A stretch of DNA of 64,000 bases from Rhynochetos jubatus (taxonomy: Eukaryota > Chordata > Aves > Eurypygiformes > Rhynochetidae), in assembly GCA_027574665.1 (NCBI GenBank), contig CM050672.1:6370001-6434000 (forward strand), written 5' to 3'. The notes below the pieces were generated by a model. The model was not told where the DNA came from, did not search any database, and was given only the letters and a program-made list of their open reading frames with translations. Shown piece by piece: positions 9,961 to 21,107 of this stretch. A program made the translations under genes and the position numbers. Positions within the stretch are counted from its first letter, which is position 1. Every line of letters begins with the position of its first letter.

Positions 9961-11040
9961 TAGAGACATCCTTGCGTGCCGTCCCAGCGCTGCGCTCTTG
10001 CACAAGGCTCACCTCCAGCTGCCGAGGTCAGGGGGAGCATCCACAGGCTCATCCATTACAGACCTGATCCAAGGCCACCGGAGACAGCAGGACTCGTTCT
10101 GTTGACGTCCCTGAGCTTTCCATTAAAGTGCAACAGGATAAATACCTCTTTGGTGCACCCACTTAACTTCTCTGACAGAGGTCAAGCTCCGAGTCCATGG
10201 GAACAGGCCAGCCCAGGCTGCGAGCGGAGTTCTCGCCTGCCCCAAACTCCGGCAGCATTGGCTCCGGCTGTCCGTGGCAGAGAGAGGTTTGCTCAAGGGG
10301 GAAAGAGGGAGGCACCCTACTCCCCTCCCGTGCTCAGTCTTCGGCCCAGGAGCTGGGGCGCTCTCTGCAGAGGGTGACCACTCGTCCCTTGGTGATTCAG
10401 GAGCACGTGGGAACCCTGCCAGGAGCCTTCTTGTCTGGGTGGTACTTCCTGTGCTCACACGGATACAGGGGTCATCTGAGTGAGGCTGGCACCAGAAGCA
10501 TCCTGCTCATCTGTTTATTTAGGAAGACATTTTCCTCCTTCCCAGCCTCCTTTTCTCCCACTCTTCATCCCTGCAATTGCTGGGACATGCAGCAGCGTGG
10601 GGCAGCCCCCGGGGGGATGATGTGCCACAAGCTGCCGGGGCAGCGGAGCGATGCTCCGGGCTGAGTGGGGCCAGCCTGAGGGGGCCAGGAGGCAGAGAAA
10701 AAACAAGGGAGAGGGTGGGGCAGTGCAAAACTGGGGATTGCAGATGGAAAACCAGCAGAGCCCCCCTGCTCCCCTCCTGCACCCGCTGCAGCACAGCCCT
10801 TCCAGCTCAGTGGAAACACACGATGGTTTTCAAACATGCAATTGGGCGTTTTCCGCCCGCAAAAGCCAGCCATCGGTCGCAGGCTGACGGGGGCTGCGAG
10901 GCCCCAGCCCACACTCGGGTACATTTGGCGTGGAGATCCCGGCTCTCCGGTGATCTCCGTTTCCGACACTCAGAGGTGACCTGCTGACACTGGGATGTTT
11001 TGCTTTGCTTCCTTGTCTGGGCCAAACGCAGCCGGCGGGG
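9961..11040. other. GC-rich block, no gene seen
   Basis: Open frames of 90-155 codons overlap on both strands with no recognisable product. A short AT patch near 10115-10155 (CATTAAAGTGCAACAGG) is the only non-GC-rich part. Confidence 0.5.
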
Positions 11041-11345
11041 TATTTGTATTTCTTTCTCACATAGCTTAGAATGCCAATTGCTGTCATATTATTTTTGTTT
11101 GGGATTTCATGTCAGTTCAGTATGCTACTGAAATGTATCCTCCCCACAGACGAAGGCTGTTGGGAAACCACAGGCTTCGTGAAATTCAGAATTGGTAAGC
11201 AACAAAATTATGAAACCACAGGAAATGAAATGAGCAATTCCTGCAATTCTTGCTTTTTCCCCTCAACTCCTCCATCACTCTTAGAAAAATGTGCATTAAA
11301 TGGGGCGTTAGCAAATGCTTCCTGTCCTCCGGTAAGATTCCTGGC
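11041..11345. promoter_or_regulatory. Candidate regulatory island
   Basis: This is AT-richer unique sequence (GTCATATTATTTTTG, GCAACAAAATTATG, GTGCATTAAATGGGGCG). It is enhancer-like in texture only. Confidence 0.27.
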
Positions 11346-11640
11346 TTTCCAAGTGTGGAGTGTGTGCTGAGAAGGATGGAGGGGAAGAGCCATAGAGGGT
11401 AACGCTGACTCATGGTGACAGACACCGCAAAGCTGGGAGCGAAAAAAAATATATCAGGATGAGTGGGAAGAGGATGACAGGAGACCCCCAGACTACAATA
11501 GGCAGTGACATCTGTAACCCGCCGGCACACAAGACGTACACTGAGGGCAGCCTGGCGGCTTGGGGAGCAGCAGCTCGCTCTTCGCTCGGCTCTGTGTTTT
11601 ATGGGTTGATAAATCCCATCCTGCTATTTGCACCACCGCA

Positions 11641-11710
11641 GCGGGACGGCTCAGCGCTGCTGCTCTGCTCCTTGTCTCCAACTCATGCCAGGGCGCGGGA
11701 CGGCTCAGCG
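11641..11710. repeat. 16-bp direct repeat pair, 54 bp apart
   Basis: GCGGGACGGCTCAGCG occurs perfectly at 11641-11656 and again at 11695-11710. Confidence 0.85.
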
Positions 11711-11765
11711 AGCACGATGCCAGCCCTGGGCAAGTCCCTTGACCCCTCGGTCGGATGGGGCGTTG

Positions 11766-11808
11766 GTCCTTCCCAACCTCATGGATGTTTGTCCTTCCCA
11801 ACCTCATG
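11766..11808. repeat. 18-bp direct repeat pair, 25-bp period
   Basis: GTCCTTCCCAACCTCATG occurs perfectly at 11766-11783 and 11791-11808, separated by 7 bp. This looks like a recent tandem duplication. Confidence 0.9.
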
Positions 11809-11970
11809 CGGAGAAAGCTACCGATTTCGGGAACATTAACTGCTGCAACACGACCCGGAACAGGCGCAGCGTGACTCACAGCACAGCTCCTTGCCAAGTC
11901 AAGCCTTGACCCGTGATGCAGAGCCCTGGAGTCCTTCATGCTCTCTCTCTCAACCATCTTTTCGTTGCAG

Positions 11971-12106
11971 GTGCAATTACAGGCTAAGCAGCAAAGCTGC
12001 TGATGCGATTCTGACTACAGTTGCGCTTCTCTACTGCGATTTGCTTCGCGTTTGGCTGTTGACAAGTTTATGGGGTGATGATGCTGGGGCAACGGCCCCT
12101 GTGGGT
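11971..12106 (+). other. Possible exon-like segment (speculative)
   Basis: The segment is preceded by a good acceptor context: a CTCTCTCTCT tract, then CATCTTTTCGTTGCAG ending at 11970. It is followed by a weak donor-like GTAAAC at 12107. One frame is open across it and past the donor to a stop near 12140. The sequence is CpG-containing and compositionally unlike its flanks. I do not recognise the translated peptide, and a conserved non-coding element would look the same. There is no transcript evidence. Confidence 0.12.
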
Positions 12107-13000
12107 AAACGAGAGACATCAGCATTTTTTTCCCCCAGTTGACGAAGACACTAGTTGCACGAATAGCCAGAAGCCGAAAGCTGTGGTACGAGTAAATCCA
12201 GGACTCCGTGATGCTGCGAGGCGCGACTCGCATTGCTGCACATAAAGAGTAACCGCAGCACCCTCAAACCTTCACATCCCCAAGGAGCAGCTCGAGCCTG
12301 GCCTTGGGAAGGCAGGCCAACCCCTTGCAAGCGAGCAGATCATCAGGGTGCTGCCTGTAGTCATTCTTACATTTCATCTTGCTTTTGCGAAGGGAGAGGG
12401 TGATGGCGGGTCTGTGGGCTGCAAGCATCCACGTGTCTTCTCTGGATGTAGGGGTCTGCAGAGGGGCAGAGAGGTTGCCAGTGTTCGATTCAGTGATTTA
12501 CCCTTCTGGGGCAGACTTAACGGCATTTCTGGTGAACAATTTGAGCCGTAGCGCAGGTGTTGGTGGCTGCTTGCACAACAGGGGGACGAGACAAGGTCTC
12601 TGTTGGGGATGTGCCGCAGCACAGCGCCTTGCTCCGGCCCATTAGCCCAGACCAGCATCCTGGGAGAGGGTGGAAGAACACCAGTGCTTTGGTCCACACC
12701 ATCTCCGTGGGATGAAACGGGAGCGACAGCAAGCCCTGCTCTGCAGATTGCTCCAAACCCTTTATCAAACGGCTCAGCGAGGGCCAGATACCTTGAGGAA
12801 CGTCCTTTGCCATTCAGGGGATTGTCAGAGCCCACAGAGAGCGAAGCGGCAGCTCCCGAGCACTCGGCAGCGCCTCGGGGAGAGCGGCTGCCTCCGTGCG
12901 TTGCTGGCTCCAGCAGGATGCCCTGGTGTCTCAGATGAGCTGCGAGTCTCCAGGATTTCCCCAAGAAATGTCAAGGGACAGTGCAGAAAATGATGCTTTT
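12107..13000. other. Mixed to GC-rich block, no gene seen
   Basis: Open frames up to 196 codons on the minus strand overlap plus-strand frames. None has a recognisable domain. Confidence 0.5.
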
Positions 13001-13560
13001 CAATAACAAGGAAATACTCCCTGAATGAAACCAGATCTGTTTATTTTGAGTTCACTGTTGCACATCATTGCAAAGAGAACCCAGTCCTACAGAATGGATC
13101 CAATGTGGATGTGAACCACATGAGGTGCAGGTTTGATCCAGCGCAGAAACATTTTGAATTTGCTTTTTTTAATCTAATTTCTTATTGAAACAATGTGGTT
13201 TGCATGAAGGTTTTGATGTTTTGTTTTAAAACCACACATCTAATTTTAAATGTTTAAGGCTTATAAATAATACAGTAATTTTGACGCAGCCAAAGAAGAT
13301 CTCATGCGAGAAACAGATAAATCAGTACCTCATTTGCATGTTTAACATGTGCCACATTTCATTCCCTATTCTCCTTGGATGGGACTCAAAGGGACTCCAA
13401 AGAATTTGCCCCCACATCCCTGCTTTATCCTGAGATAGAAACAAATTCCAGTTTGGAAAAAAACAGCTTTTATCACAGAGCCCAGCAATTAAATTGTCCA
13501 TTAAATGAAACATTCACTCACCTTATTTCTTCCTTCTCTCATTTGCAAAGATGAGAAATA
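13001..13560. promoter_or_regulatory. Strong candidate conserved non-coding element
   Basis: This is one of the longest AT-rich islands. It contains GATCTGTTTATTTTGAG, CATTTTGAATTTGC, CTAATTTCTTATTGAAAC, CTAATTTTAAATG, AAATAATACAG and CAATTAAATTGTCCATTAAATG. It is complex, unique and has no long open frame. The right edge grades into a pyrimidine-rich tract. Enhancer-like by texture; conservation is untested. Confidence 0.38.
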
Positions 13561-13930
13561 TTCCCCTCCATAGCTGCTTCCCGGAGCATCCCTGGGCAGC
13601 TCTCGCAGGACACGAGCTCTCACAGGGGAACGTAGAGCTGCTTGGTGGAGCAGGGGCTGCAGAGCCCACCACCCTCGCGTGGGATCAGCTGCGGGAGGGA
13701 AGCCCATCGCAACTGGTGGTGAGATTCCATCAGGGTGACCCAGGGTGCCAGGCCAGCCGAGGTCAGGATGTGGCCCTGCGCTGCTGCATCTGCAGGCACA
13801 AACAGCAGGCACAAGGCAGCAATACAAAGGAAGGCAGGACCTGTGGCCTCTCAGCCAACTTGGGGACCAGCCTGGGAGGGAATTTCTCCTCCAGAACAAC
13901 TCTGGCCAGCTGGGTACTCTCTGAGTAAAG
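13561..13930. other. GC-rich block, no gene seen
   Basis: Frames of 125 (+) and 132 (-) codons lie over each other, so neither is credible. Nothing else is visible. Confidence 0.5.
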
Positions 13931-14420
13931 GCACAGCATAAGCAGAATCTTTAGGAAGTTAAAGAATGAGCTAAAGTTGCTTTAAGGTACCTACACGTAC
14001 CTCTCTCCTCTATGCCTGCACCCACCCACCCAGCAAGAACACACACCCAGCACCACTACCACAGAACTTCTGATTTTCACCTGCTTTTCACCTGCTACCA
14101 GCCATCCAATAATCACCCAGAATTGACTAATTTCCTCCTTGCTCCCACCTAGGACAGCTGCTGTCTCCTGCAGAAGGGTTAATCTCAGTCAATTAATTCA
14201 GCCACTCCAGCCGTGAAAATGAAACATGCCCCAATTATTGTCTCTCCTCCTATGGTGTCAGAGTGAAATCTCATTAGCACTTGCCTACAGCCCAGAATGC
14301 ACTAATGGGGGTGTTAGACGTGTTAATAGGAAACATTTTCCTTTATCCTTTGGCAAATCCAGCTGTTTCCACCCAAGAAGCGTGGAATTTGATCTGGAAG
14401 AGCCTGCATGACCAGGCTTT
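13931..14420. promoter_or_regulatory. Candidate conserved non-coding element
   Basis: This is moderately AT-rich complex sequence with CAATAATCACCCAG, TTGACTAATTTCC, GTCAATTAATTCAGCC and CATTAGCAC. The TTAATTCAGCC word at 14194-14204 also occurs at 8739-8749. No gene or repeat is seen. Confidence 0.33.
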
Positions 14421-15249
14421 GAAGGTGTGAAGTGTTAAAAAGAACAGAGCACGGAGAAGTGCGCTCATGCCAGGCTCATCCAGCACCCCATCGCTTCCCC
14501 CGTGCCTGTCCCTCTGCTCTCCCGCTTAGCTCTACTGGAGTTTTTCCAGGTGCAAGGCCTGAAATTTTGAGCCGTAGTATGGGCTGATGTGAGCCAACGT
14601 GTAGCTCTCGGCCTTTGACTCCAGCCGAAGGGCTGGCTGATCCCAGAAGAGCCCTGCACTCAGGAGAAGGTATTATGATTGCAAATGACATGTTGTTTTG
14701 GCAATCTCAGTATTTCACTGCAAACGGATGAGAAGAATGTGAAAAGCAAAACCTGAACGTCTTTACACCCTGCTGAATAACTAAAGTCCCATTTTCTTGA
14801 CATTTTTATACGAAAATAACACTGCTCTGAAAGCTGGATTCAAATGTGATGCCAGCTCACCCAGCAGTGCTGTCCCCTGCTCTTAGGTCACATGCTGTGG
14901 AAAGCAGAGATTTTCCACCAAATGGAAATTCCAGATCGTAGGACACGACCGTGCCAGCTCCAGCTCTGGCTGCAGTGGCTGCAGAGCGGGAAACCGAGGA
15001 CTAGAGGAGACCCAACACATGCAGGCGGGGAACAAATAAATCTCTTTATCTTAATACAACAACTCAAAAATCTCTCCTGTCAGATAAACCAGCGAGCCAG
15101 AGGCAGGCGCGCTATGAGGCAGGCAAAAAAGGGTGCGGAAGATTTCCCAAGGTCCAGGAGAGACGGCTGAATGTTCAGCTGCACGCTGGAATTTTGAGAA
15201 ACTAAGTCACAAACAATTGTTTCAAGCTCAAAGCGTGCCTTTCCTTACA
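14421..15249. other. Mixed sequence, no gene seen
   Basis: An AT-rich patch at 14680-14830 (GATTGCAAATGACATG, with an octamer-like TTGCAAAT) may be a small non-coding element. The remainder shows nothing. Confidence 0.4.
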
Positions 15250-15520
15250 TCTTCTCCCCATGCTGGCATCCCGGTAATCCGGGTCCCTCCGGACCCAGGC
15301 TGACAGCAGAGCTGCCCCTGCCCCATTTGCGCTGAGGGCTAAAGCTCCTCCAGAGAATTTCAGGCTAATGCCAATGGATTGCGATTCATCCCGTCTGTGG
15401 CTGCGATGCAATGGTTTCCTGGCAGGGCTCTGCCGGCTCGGGAGCAGGACGGTGCTGTGCGGGGCTGGGACTCGCATTAGCAGGGAGCGAGTCTGCTAAC
15501 TCCGCGCGGGGCACGAGGCA
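15250..15520. promoter_or_regulatory. CpG-rich patch
   Basis: Roughly 20 CpGs are present in 270 bp at just under 60% GC (by-eye count), near the expected number and so not CpG-depleted. CCGGTAATCCGGG and AACTCCGCGCGGGG lie inside. It could be a small CpG island or a conserved element. No exon is recognised. Confidence 0.35.
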
Positions 15521-15825
15521 GGAAAATCTCTTGGCGTTGCAAAAGGGTTTGATGAAAGCCAGGAGAATCAGCACTAGACCTCAGGCAGAGTTGTGTGAGT
15601 GTCGGGGGCGTATGTCTCGCTCTTCCAGCTTGTTGAAAGACTCTGAGCTGGTTTCTGGGTAGCTGTTTGCAGAGTTCTGGTAGATCTTTGCATTTCATTA
15701 AAATTACAAAACGATGTTGTGTTAAAACTTTACCAAGTACAGCTAATCTAACCTCCAGGGAGAAAAAAAATTACCATTTTTCACAGGGGAGTTCCTAATC
15801 GCTACAGGCTGAAACTGGTAACGTG
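15521..15825. other. Mixed sequence with AT-rich right half
   Basis: The segment at 15680-15780 is AT-rich (CATTTCATTAAAATTAC, an A-run near 15763). No gene is seen. Confidence 0.4.
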
Positions 15826-16010
15826 CCCCCATGGGGGGATGTCCATGCCGAGGGGCGGCTGCGGGGTGGCAAAGGCAGCTCGTGGCAAGGGTGACGCACG
15901 CAACGTCCATGCTGGCTGCCATGGCCGGGGAGCCCAGGCTGCCCATCCTGGGACGGTGTGCCTGTGGGAGAGCCGCCTCCTGCACGCCGCGCTCCCGGGC
16001 ATGCCTCCAC
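15826..16010. promoter_or_regulatory. CpG-rich patch
   Basis: About 17 CpGs occur in 185 bp of GC-rich sequence by eye. It is too short to call an island with confidence. Overlapping frames on both strands are not accepted as genes. Confidence 0.28.
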
Positions 16011-16039
16011 CAGGCCTGTTGAAAGGTTAAAAGCATTCT

Positions 16040-16214
16040 TGATCTGGCCCCAGCGCAGGTCTCTATTAGAAATAAATGAAAAAGGAGAGAAGAAAAAACT
16101 ATCATTTGTCTTTTATTAAAGTTTCAGGAGGGATACAGGCCAATATAACTCTCCTTTTTATTAATAAAAGTGTCGTTAACCATTGCATTCCCCCATCCCT
16201 TTCCACTTTTTGCT
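16040..16214. promoter_or_regulatory. Candidate regulatory island
   Basis: This AT-rich stretch lies between two CpG-rich patches (AGAAATAAATG, TCTTTTATTAAAG, TTTATTAATAAAAG). The last word is an imperfect AT palindrome. Confidence 0.27.
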
Positions 16215-16400
16215 GCAAGGTGCCTGGCAGCGGACGGGCAGAGGAGCTCGCTGCTCCCTTAGGGAGCCGGGGCATTTCGGTCCAGGGCGCTCCGTGTCCA
16301 CCGAGAGCTGCTGGCCCATCGGCATGGAGCAAGGAGCATCGTCAGAGCGGGGAATGACGGCAGTACGATGCCCCTTGGCGCCGATTTCACAGGGATGCTG
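16215..16400. promoter_or_regulatory. CpG-rich patch
   Basis: About 17 CpGs occur in 185 bp by eye, so the sequence is not CpG-depleted. With the 15826-16010 patch and the AT-rich island between them it forms a compact CpG/AT/CpG triplet. Confidence 0.3.
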
Positions 16401-17540
16401 TAGCCCTAACCAAAAAGATACTGTTTGTTTAGTTTGGCAAGGAAATTCACTTTTCTTTCAGTGTGTTTATTGACATATGAATCAGAGCTGGCACCGAGAG
16501 CGGGGACTCAACAGTTGTGTACAAGCAAGAGAGCGTGTGTCAGGCAGCACAGTGAAAGCTGCAGTAATGAGACTATTAATCATGTCACTCCCAGCCAGGG
16601 AAACCCCACAGTCCCCGGTGCGTGGGACACTCGCGCTGCTCTGCGAGAGCAAGCCCCGTCACGTGGCTGCCTACGCTGCCTGCACTGCCTCCAAGCTGGG
16701 GATCGTTTCAAGATGTATAGATGTGTGTTTGTGCCACTGCTCCCCTCCTACAGCTGTGGGGGTCTTGCCGGAGACCCCAGCCCAGTGGCAAGAGCTGCCC
16801 CAGAGCCCAGGATTGTGGGCTACTGGCAGCAGGACTCGGTGAGCCACCATCCTCTGCACTCTCTGAGTTTTTAAAAGCTGAGATGGCATCTGACCTCCCC
16901 AGGAGAGACACTTGGGCAAAGCCCTCACCCCAGGAAGCGCTGATGGACGGTGTCTGCACCCACCCATCCTTCGGCAGGGGTGGCTGGCAGCCCAGCTCGG
17001 CTCCCTGGGACAGCGCTGGCACGTCCTCGCTCTGGGCTCCAGCTAAAGAGTCATGTCCCTCCCCGCTCCAAATGCTGGCAAGGCCACAAATCCCCAGCCA
17101 GCGCCAGCCTGGCAAGAGGCCGGTTTGGTTTAGTTTCTTCCTGCAGCTGGTTCCAGATGAAGCTGCAAACAGGAGCATGTGTGGATGCGCAGGAGACACA
17201 GGGAAGCCAGCAGCCAAAGCCAGCAGCCAGGTTGGGACACGAGGGGCTGGGGCGGAGCACCACAGAACCCACGGCACAGGGCAGCCCATACTGTCACAGA
17301 TGGACGGGGTCACTCCCACTCTTGGCAGTGCCCAGGGTGGGATCCTGGTGCTCCTCCTGCCCCTCCATCCCCAGCTCCATCTCCCCCGTGCACCGTCTGC
17401 ATCCACCCATGGCTCAGCTCTGCCCACGTCAGCAACTCCTTTCTGCTTCCACGTGCCCCTGTGCACACGTGCCCCCTGCCTCTGACCCCCTGCCTCCGAC
17501 CCCCTGCTCTGCCTTCCCAGAACTGGCAGGACAGCTAGTT
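16401..17540. other. GC-rich block with long clashing open frames
   Basis: Frames of 252 codons (-) and 254 codons (+) lie almost exactly on top of each other at 16708-17485. At most one could be real, and neither has a domain. The 14-bp repeat at 17472 is listed separately. The left ~200 bp is AT-richer. Confidence 0.5.
17472..17510. repeat. 14-bp tandem repeat, ~2.7 copies
   Basis: Units of the form CCCCCTGCCTCTGA start at 17472, 17486 and (partial) 17500. Confidence 0.85.
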
Positions 17541-17960
17541 GAAAAATACAGCATTTTTTATTCGGGATTAATAGGCATTTTTAGTCATTATTTTTCATAA
17601 TTTGAGAGGATTTCTTTTGTTTGATCCTGGGATATAAAATCTTCCCCTTCAGGGAAATTCCCACTGAAAGTACTAACCTAAATAAGAGGTTTTCTTGTAA
17701 AATTTCAGAAGAAGCATTCTTTTGAAAATGATGGCATTTCAGGGAGAATTTGCAACTGGAGTTTTACTTTGAGTGCAAAACTCAGCTTGACCTTAATTAT
17801 GAAGCTATCCCTGCTGCTTCATTAAACAGATAAATAATAATAAAAAGCAGATTTGCTTAATGTCACAGTGGAGTTAGCAGCCCAAATTCAGTTTGTCTTG
17901 TTAAGGCTGTTGGCCTTGATGCTGTCTGTGTTCTACAAGGTGATCTGTGAGCAATATATG
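17541..17960. promoter_or_regulatory. Candidate conserved non-coding element
   Basis: This long AT-rich island contains CATTTTTTATTCGGG, TTAATAGGCATTTTTAG, GACCTTAATTATGAAGC and GATAAATAATAATAAAAAGC. It is complex except for the short AAT run. A 123-codon frame at 17853-18224 starts inside it, but its product is not recognised. Confidence 0.33.
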
Positions 17961-19489
17961 AAAGCTGAGCTTGCCTGTACACAGAAAAAGAAAGCCTCTT
18001 TGTGTTCCCCATGTGGCAGTAACCAGACTAACCCCCTCCTCCGTGCTGCGGCTGCTCTGGTACCACTTGGTATCAATAAACTACTGGAGGAGGTTGGTGA
18101 AATCAGGAAAACACCAGATCATGAGCACTGCGCTGGGTCACCCATTAACAGTCCCTTGGCAAATGGAGCAGTCATCACAGCATGTATTGCATTTATGAAA
18201 GTAGAGCCCCAGGACGGCTGCTAGCAATTCATCTGGGGGGAGTGAAGTGAGGTCTTTCTCTGCTTAACTGAAATCACACGAGGAGAGCGCTGTGCCCGCA
18301 GCCCTGGCTGGGAACGGGGCGCAGCCCTGCCTCAGTGGCCCGTTGCCTTGTGCAACCCCAGCTCGCGCAGCACGTAGCCCGTCCTGCCTGCTCCGGCTGC
18401 CGGCTCCTGGTGCACATCTCCACCCCCCTGGCTGCTGGGAGTCCTTGGCTGGAGGGTTGCGTCACGGTGAGGGAGGGTATGGACCAAGGTGGGGGGCTCC
18501 GGAGGAGAAGGAGGATGGTCTGAGGTCTGGAAACTGCAGTCTGTGGGAAAGGATGGGCAGGACTGGATTTGTTTAGTCTGGGGGTGTGAGGACCAAGGGA
18601 CATGTGATTTTAGTCCTCAAATATGCAAAGGATTATTGCCAAGGGTATGGAAATCATCTCTTCTGTGGGTCCCGGGTGGCCAGGTTAGGCAGCGATGGGA
18701 GAATGCTGCAGAAGTGACACAGCAAAGCCCCCACTCCGGGGGCTGTGGGGACGGTGATAAATTCGTTATTTCATCGTAGGCAATCAGAGCGCTGGGCTAC
18801 CCTGCACCAGAGGGCTCAGTCCACACCAACATTTTGCATTTGCTGAGCCGGTACGATGGGAAAAGCCCCGTGGAGCTCAAAGAAAAGCCTGTGGGTTAAA
18901 CATATGGCTGGTTCCGGTCCTGGGAGAGGAAAGACCAAGACTTCTCAGTTGGTGACAGCAGGCCAGACGCTGCGTGGGGCAGTCGGTGCCTCTCCACAGG
19001 GCCACGGAGCACGGCTGGTTGGAGCAGGGCGAATCCCTGAGCACACTGCGATGGCTCCCACAGATCTCCCTTTCCCTGGCTCCCCAGGAGTGCGGCGAGG
19101 GCAGCATCGGCAGTGCTGAACCCCAGTTTTCTCACCTGCTTTCCCCCAGATCCTGGGGGCTCATTCCCTTCCAGCACAGACGTTTCTGACGTTTTAGCCA
19201 ACAGCAAGACGCTGCCTTGCAGAACGCTCCCGGCCATCCAGGCCAGCTCAGTGCGGGTTGTCCCATCCCACCACCACCAGGTCAGCCCCGCTGCCGTGCA
19301 GGTGTGTGGGTTGCAGATTCTGGGGGCTGGATGCGGGGGACGAGGTCTGCACCCACTCTCCCACACCCAGGAATCAGCTCCAGAGAAACAAACGCCGTCG
19401 CCGCAGCTTGTCCGCTAGATATTCTGATTAGAACAATAGGGATGATTAATGCAAACCAGATATGAAATTCAGAAAGAGGAGGGGGAGAG
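17961..19489. other. GC-rich block, no gene seen
   Basis: Many short frames occur on both strands. A fair splice-acceptor context (pyrimidines, then TTTCCCCCAG ending at 19150) is isolated and not followed by a recognisable exon. An AT patch lies at about 19415-19470. Confidence 0.48.
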
Positions 19490-19640
19490 GCTGAAACCCC
19501 CCTCTGCCACCCGGGAAGTCGTGGAGCCGCGCAGCCACCTCCTCCTCTCTCTGAGCGCTCCTGCCCGGAGTGCTGGCTGTGGCACGCGGCGCGGGCTGTG
19601 CCGGTGCCGGGAAAGCCGTGAGCACGGGCTGTGCACCCGG
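19490..19640. promoter_or_regulatory. Short CpG-rich patch
   Basis: About 16 CpGs occur in 150 bp by eye (GCACGCGGCGCGGGC inside). It borders the AT-rich island at 19800-20220. Confidence 0.28.
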
Positions 19641-19799
19641 ACCCCTGGCTGACGAGGACATCAACACGTGGTTGGTTTTACTCCAGCGAGTATCTCCACT
19701 GGGGTCTGCGCACTAAGGGAGTGCAGGGTATGGCCGAGACGGGGCAAAAAGCACGAAGCGAAGAAGACGGCTGACACAGGGAGAAACAGCCGTTCTTGG

Positions 19800-20220
19800 T
19801 CTCATTCATTGGACTCAGTGCAAGATCTCTCCAATCTTAGCATGCAAATTAACTTATAAATTAAACATGAATTTTTAAGTTGATGACACCCCTTTAAGTA
19901 AACAACAACATCGGTATCTCGCTAGCAATCAGCTCCTGCTCAATTATCTCTGTTTTCACAGCCGTGCTGTTATTGTATAGTGGCTGCAGTTCTTTCCTAT
20001 ATTGCAGCACCCCGAATCAAAGAGATCTTTCACACGAACATCACGGTCTGAAAACAATAGAACGGAACACCACTTCTTCAACTTAAATTGCTAACAGACC
20101 ACAAAGGGAAATAGATCTTTTCCATCTGAGTACTCTCCGCAGCTGAGTCGATCACGAAGGACCCAGTAGTAATATCCGAGTCATTGTGCGGGAAGTGGAT
20201 CTTACTGGTCGTTGCAGTGT
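19800..20220. promoter_or_regulatory. Strong candidate conserved non-coding element
   Basis: This complex island contains CATGCAAATTAAC with a perfect octamer ATGCAAAT near 19843, CTTAAATTGCTAAC, CAATTATCTC, GAAAACAATAG and AGTAGTAATATCCG. The octamer is the classical POU-factor core. No open frame of note is present. It has the most enhancer-like look in this part of the window; conservation is inferred. Confidence 0.4.
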
Positions 20221-20640
20221 TTGCTCGGACATCGGGGAGCTACAGCAAACAAAACCCCGGAGTTTGGTGTGTGTGATGCTCTGACATCTGCTGTCGCCTT
20301 CCTCTATGGATATTGCATTTGGAAATGCTCCTGGGGGAGGGCTGGGACAGCGCCGTCCCCCCTGGGGGGCTGGGAGTGTTGGGATTGTGTTACCTCAGGT
20401 CGCATTTGAACCGCTCTGAAGACCCTGATCAAAGGTGGTTCATTATTCTCCGGCTGCTGTTCCCACATGTGCAGGATGGACAAATGGACCAAAGCTACCG
20501 GGAAGGTGCCTGGGCTGTGCTGCAGGCTGGGAGGTGAAAGAGCTTAGTCCTGTGCCGTGCCCATGAGTCCCGAGGGAGGTTTGCCACGGTGTGGTACCTG
20601 CTGCCTGCTCCAGGGATGCGGGGGCTTTTCGCTCACGTTT
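20221..20640. other. Mixed sequence, nothing seen
   Basis: This is unique sequence of average composition. No repeat, RNA gene or plausible exon is recognised. Confidence 0.45.
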
Positions 20641-21107
20641 TGGCCCTAAATCTCAAGATCAGAAAACAGTTGAACTAAAATTTAGCTTTCCCCTCTGGGT
20701 TACTTTCTTGGCAAAGATACAAGGTGTGTGACAGCTGCTACTCCAGACACTAAAAATGTTCATCCATCATAGAAAATAAAACTCCTTGTTGCTTCTCAGC
20801 TGAGAAGCCATGTAATCACCATGTAACTAAATTAGAAATGGGTGACTTTGCTTAGTTTCAGTTTCACATGATCCAGGCAGGACCTGTTGGGTTGACTCAT
20901 CTGGGAACTGTATTTTATTACATCTTCAAAAGTTCAATAATGTTCAGAAAAAAAGATACCTTTTATGATTCCTACCCCGTGCCTGCCATGCCTGTTTTAC
21001 CATGATAACTTTTATAGTCTGAATTTCTGACAGCAAAATGAGGCTCTTTGAACCCAGACTTCGCTATCTTTCCCATTGTTGGGTTTATTTTTCTGCTGCT
21101 TAATGGT
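20641..21107. promoter_or_regulatory. Candidate conserved non-coding element
   Basis: This AT-rich complex island contains CTAAAATTTAGC (a near-palindrome), ACTAAATTAG, GTTGACTCATC (an AP-1-type TGACTCA at 20893-20899) and GTATTTTATTAC. It ends at the 42-bp minisatellite. Confidence 0.33.

Larger units (their letters stand above)
11346..11970. other. Mixed sequence with short direct repeats
   Basis: This block contains the two direct-repeat pairs listed separately and ends in a pyrimidine-rich tract leading into TTTTCGTTGCAG. No gene is otherwise supported. Confidence 0.45.

Noticed and set aside
16708..17485. 252- and 254-codon frames on opposite strands
   Set aside because: They overlap almost completely, show no domain and include simple sequence. 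Typical of GC-rich non-coding DNA.
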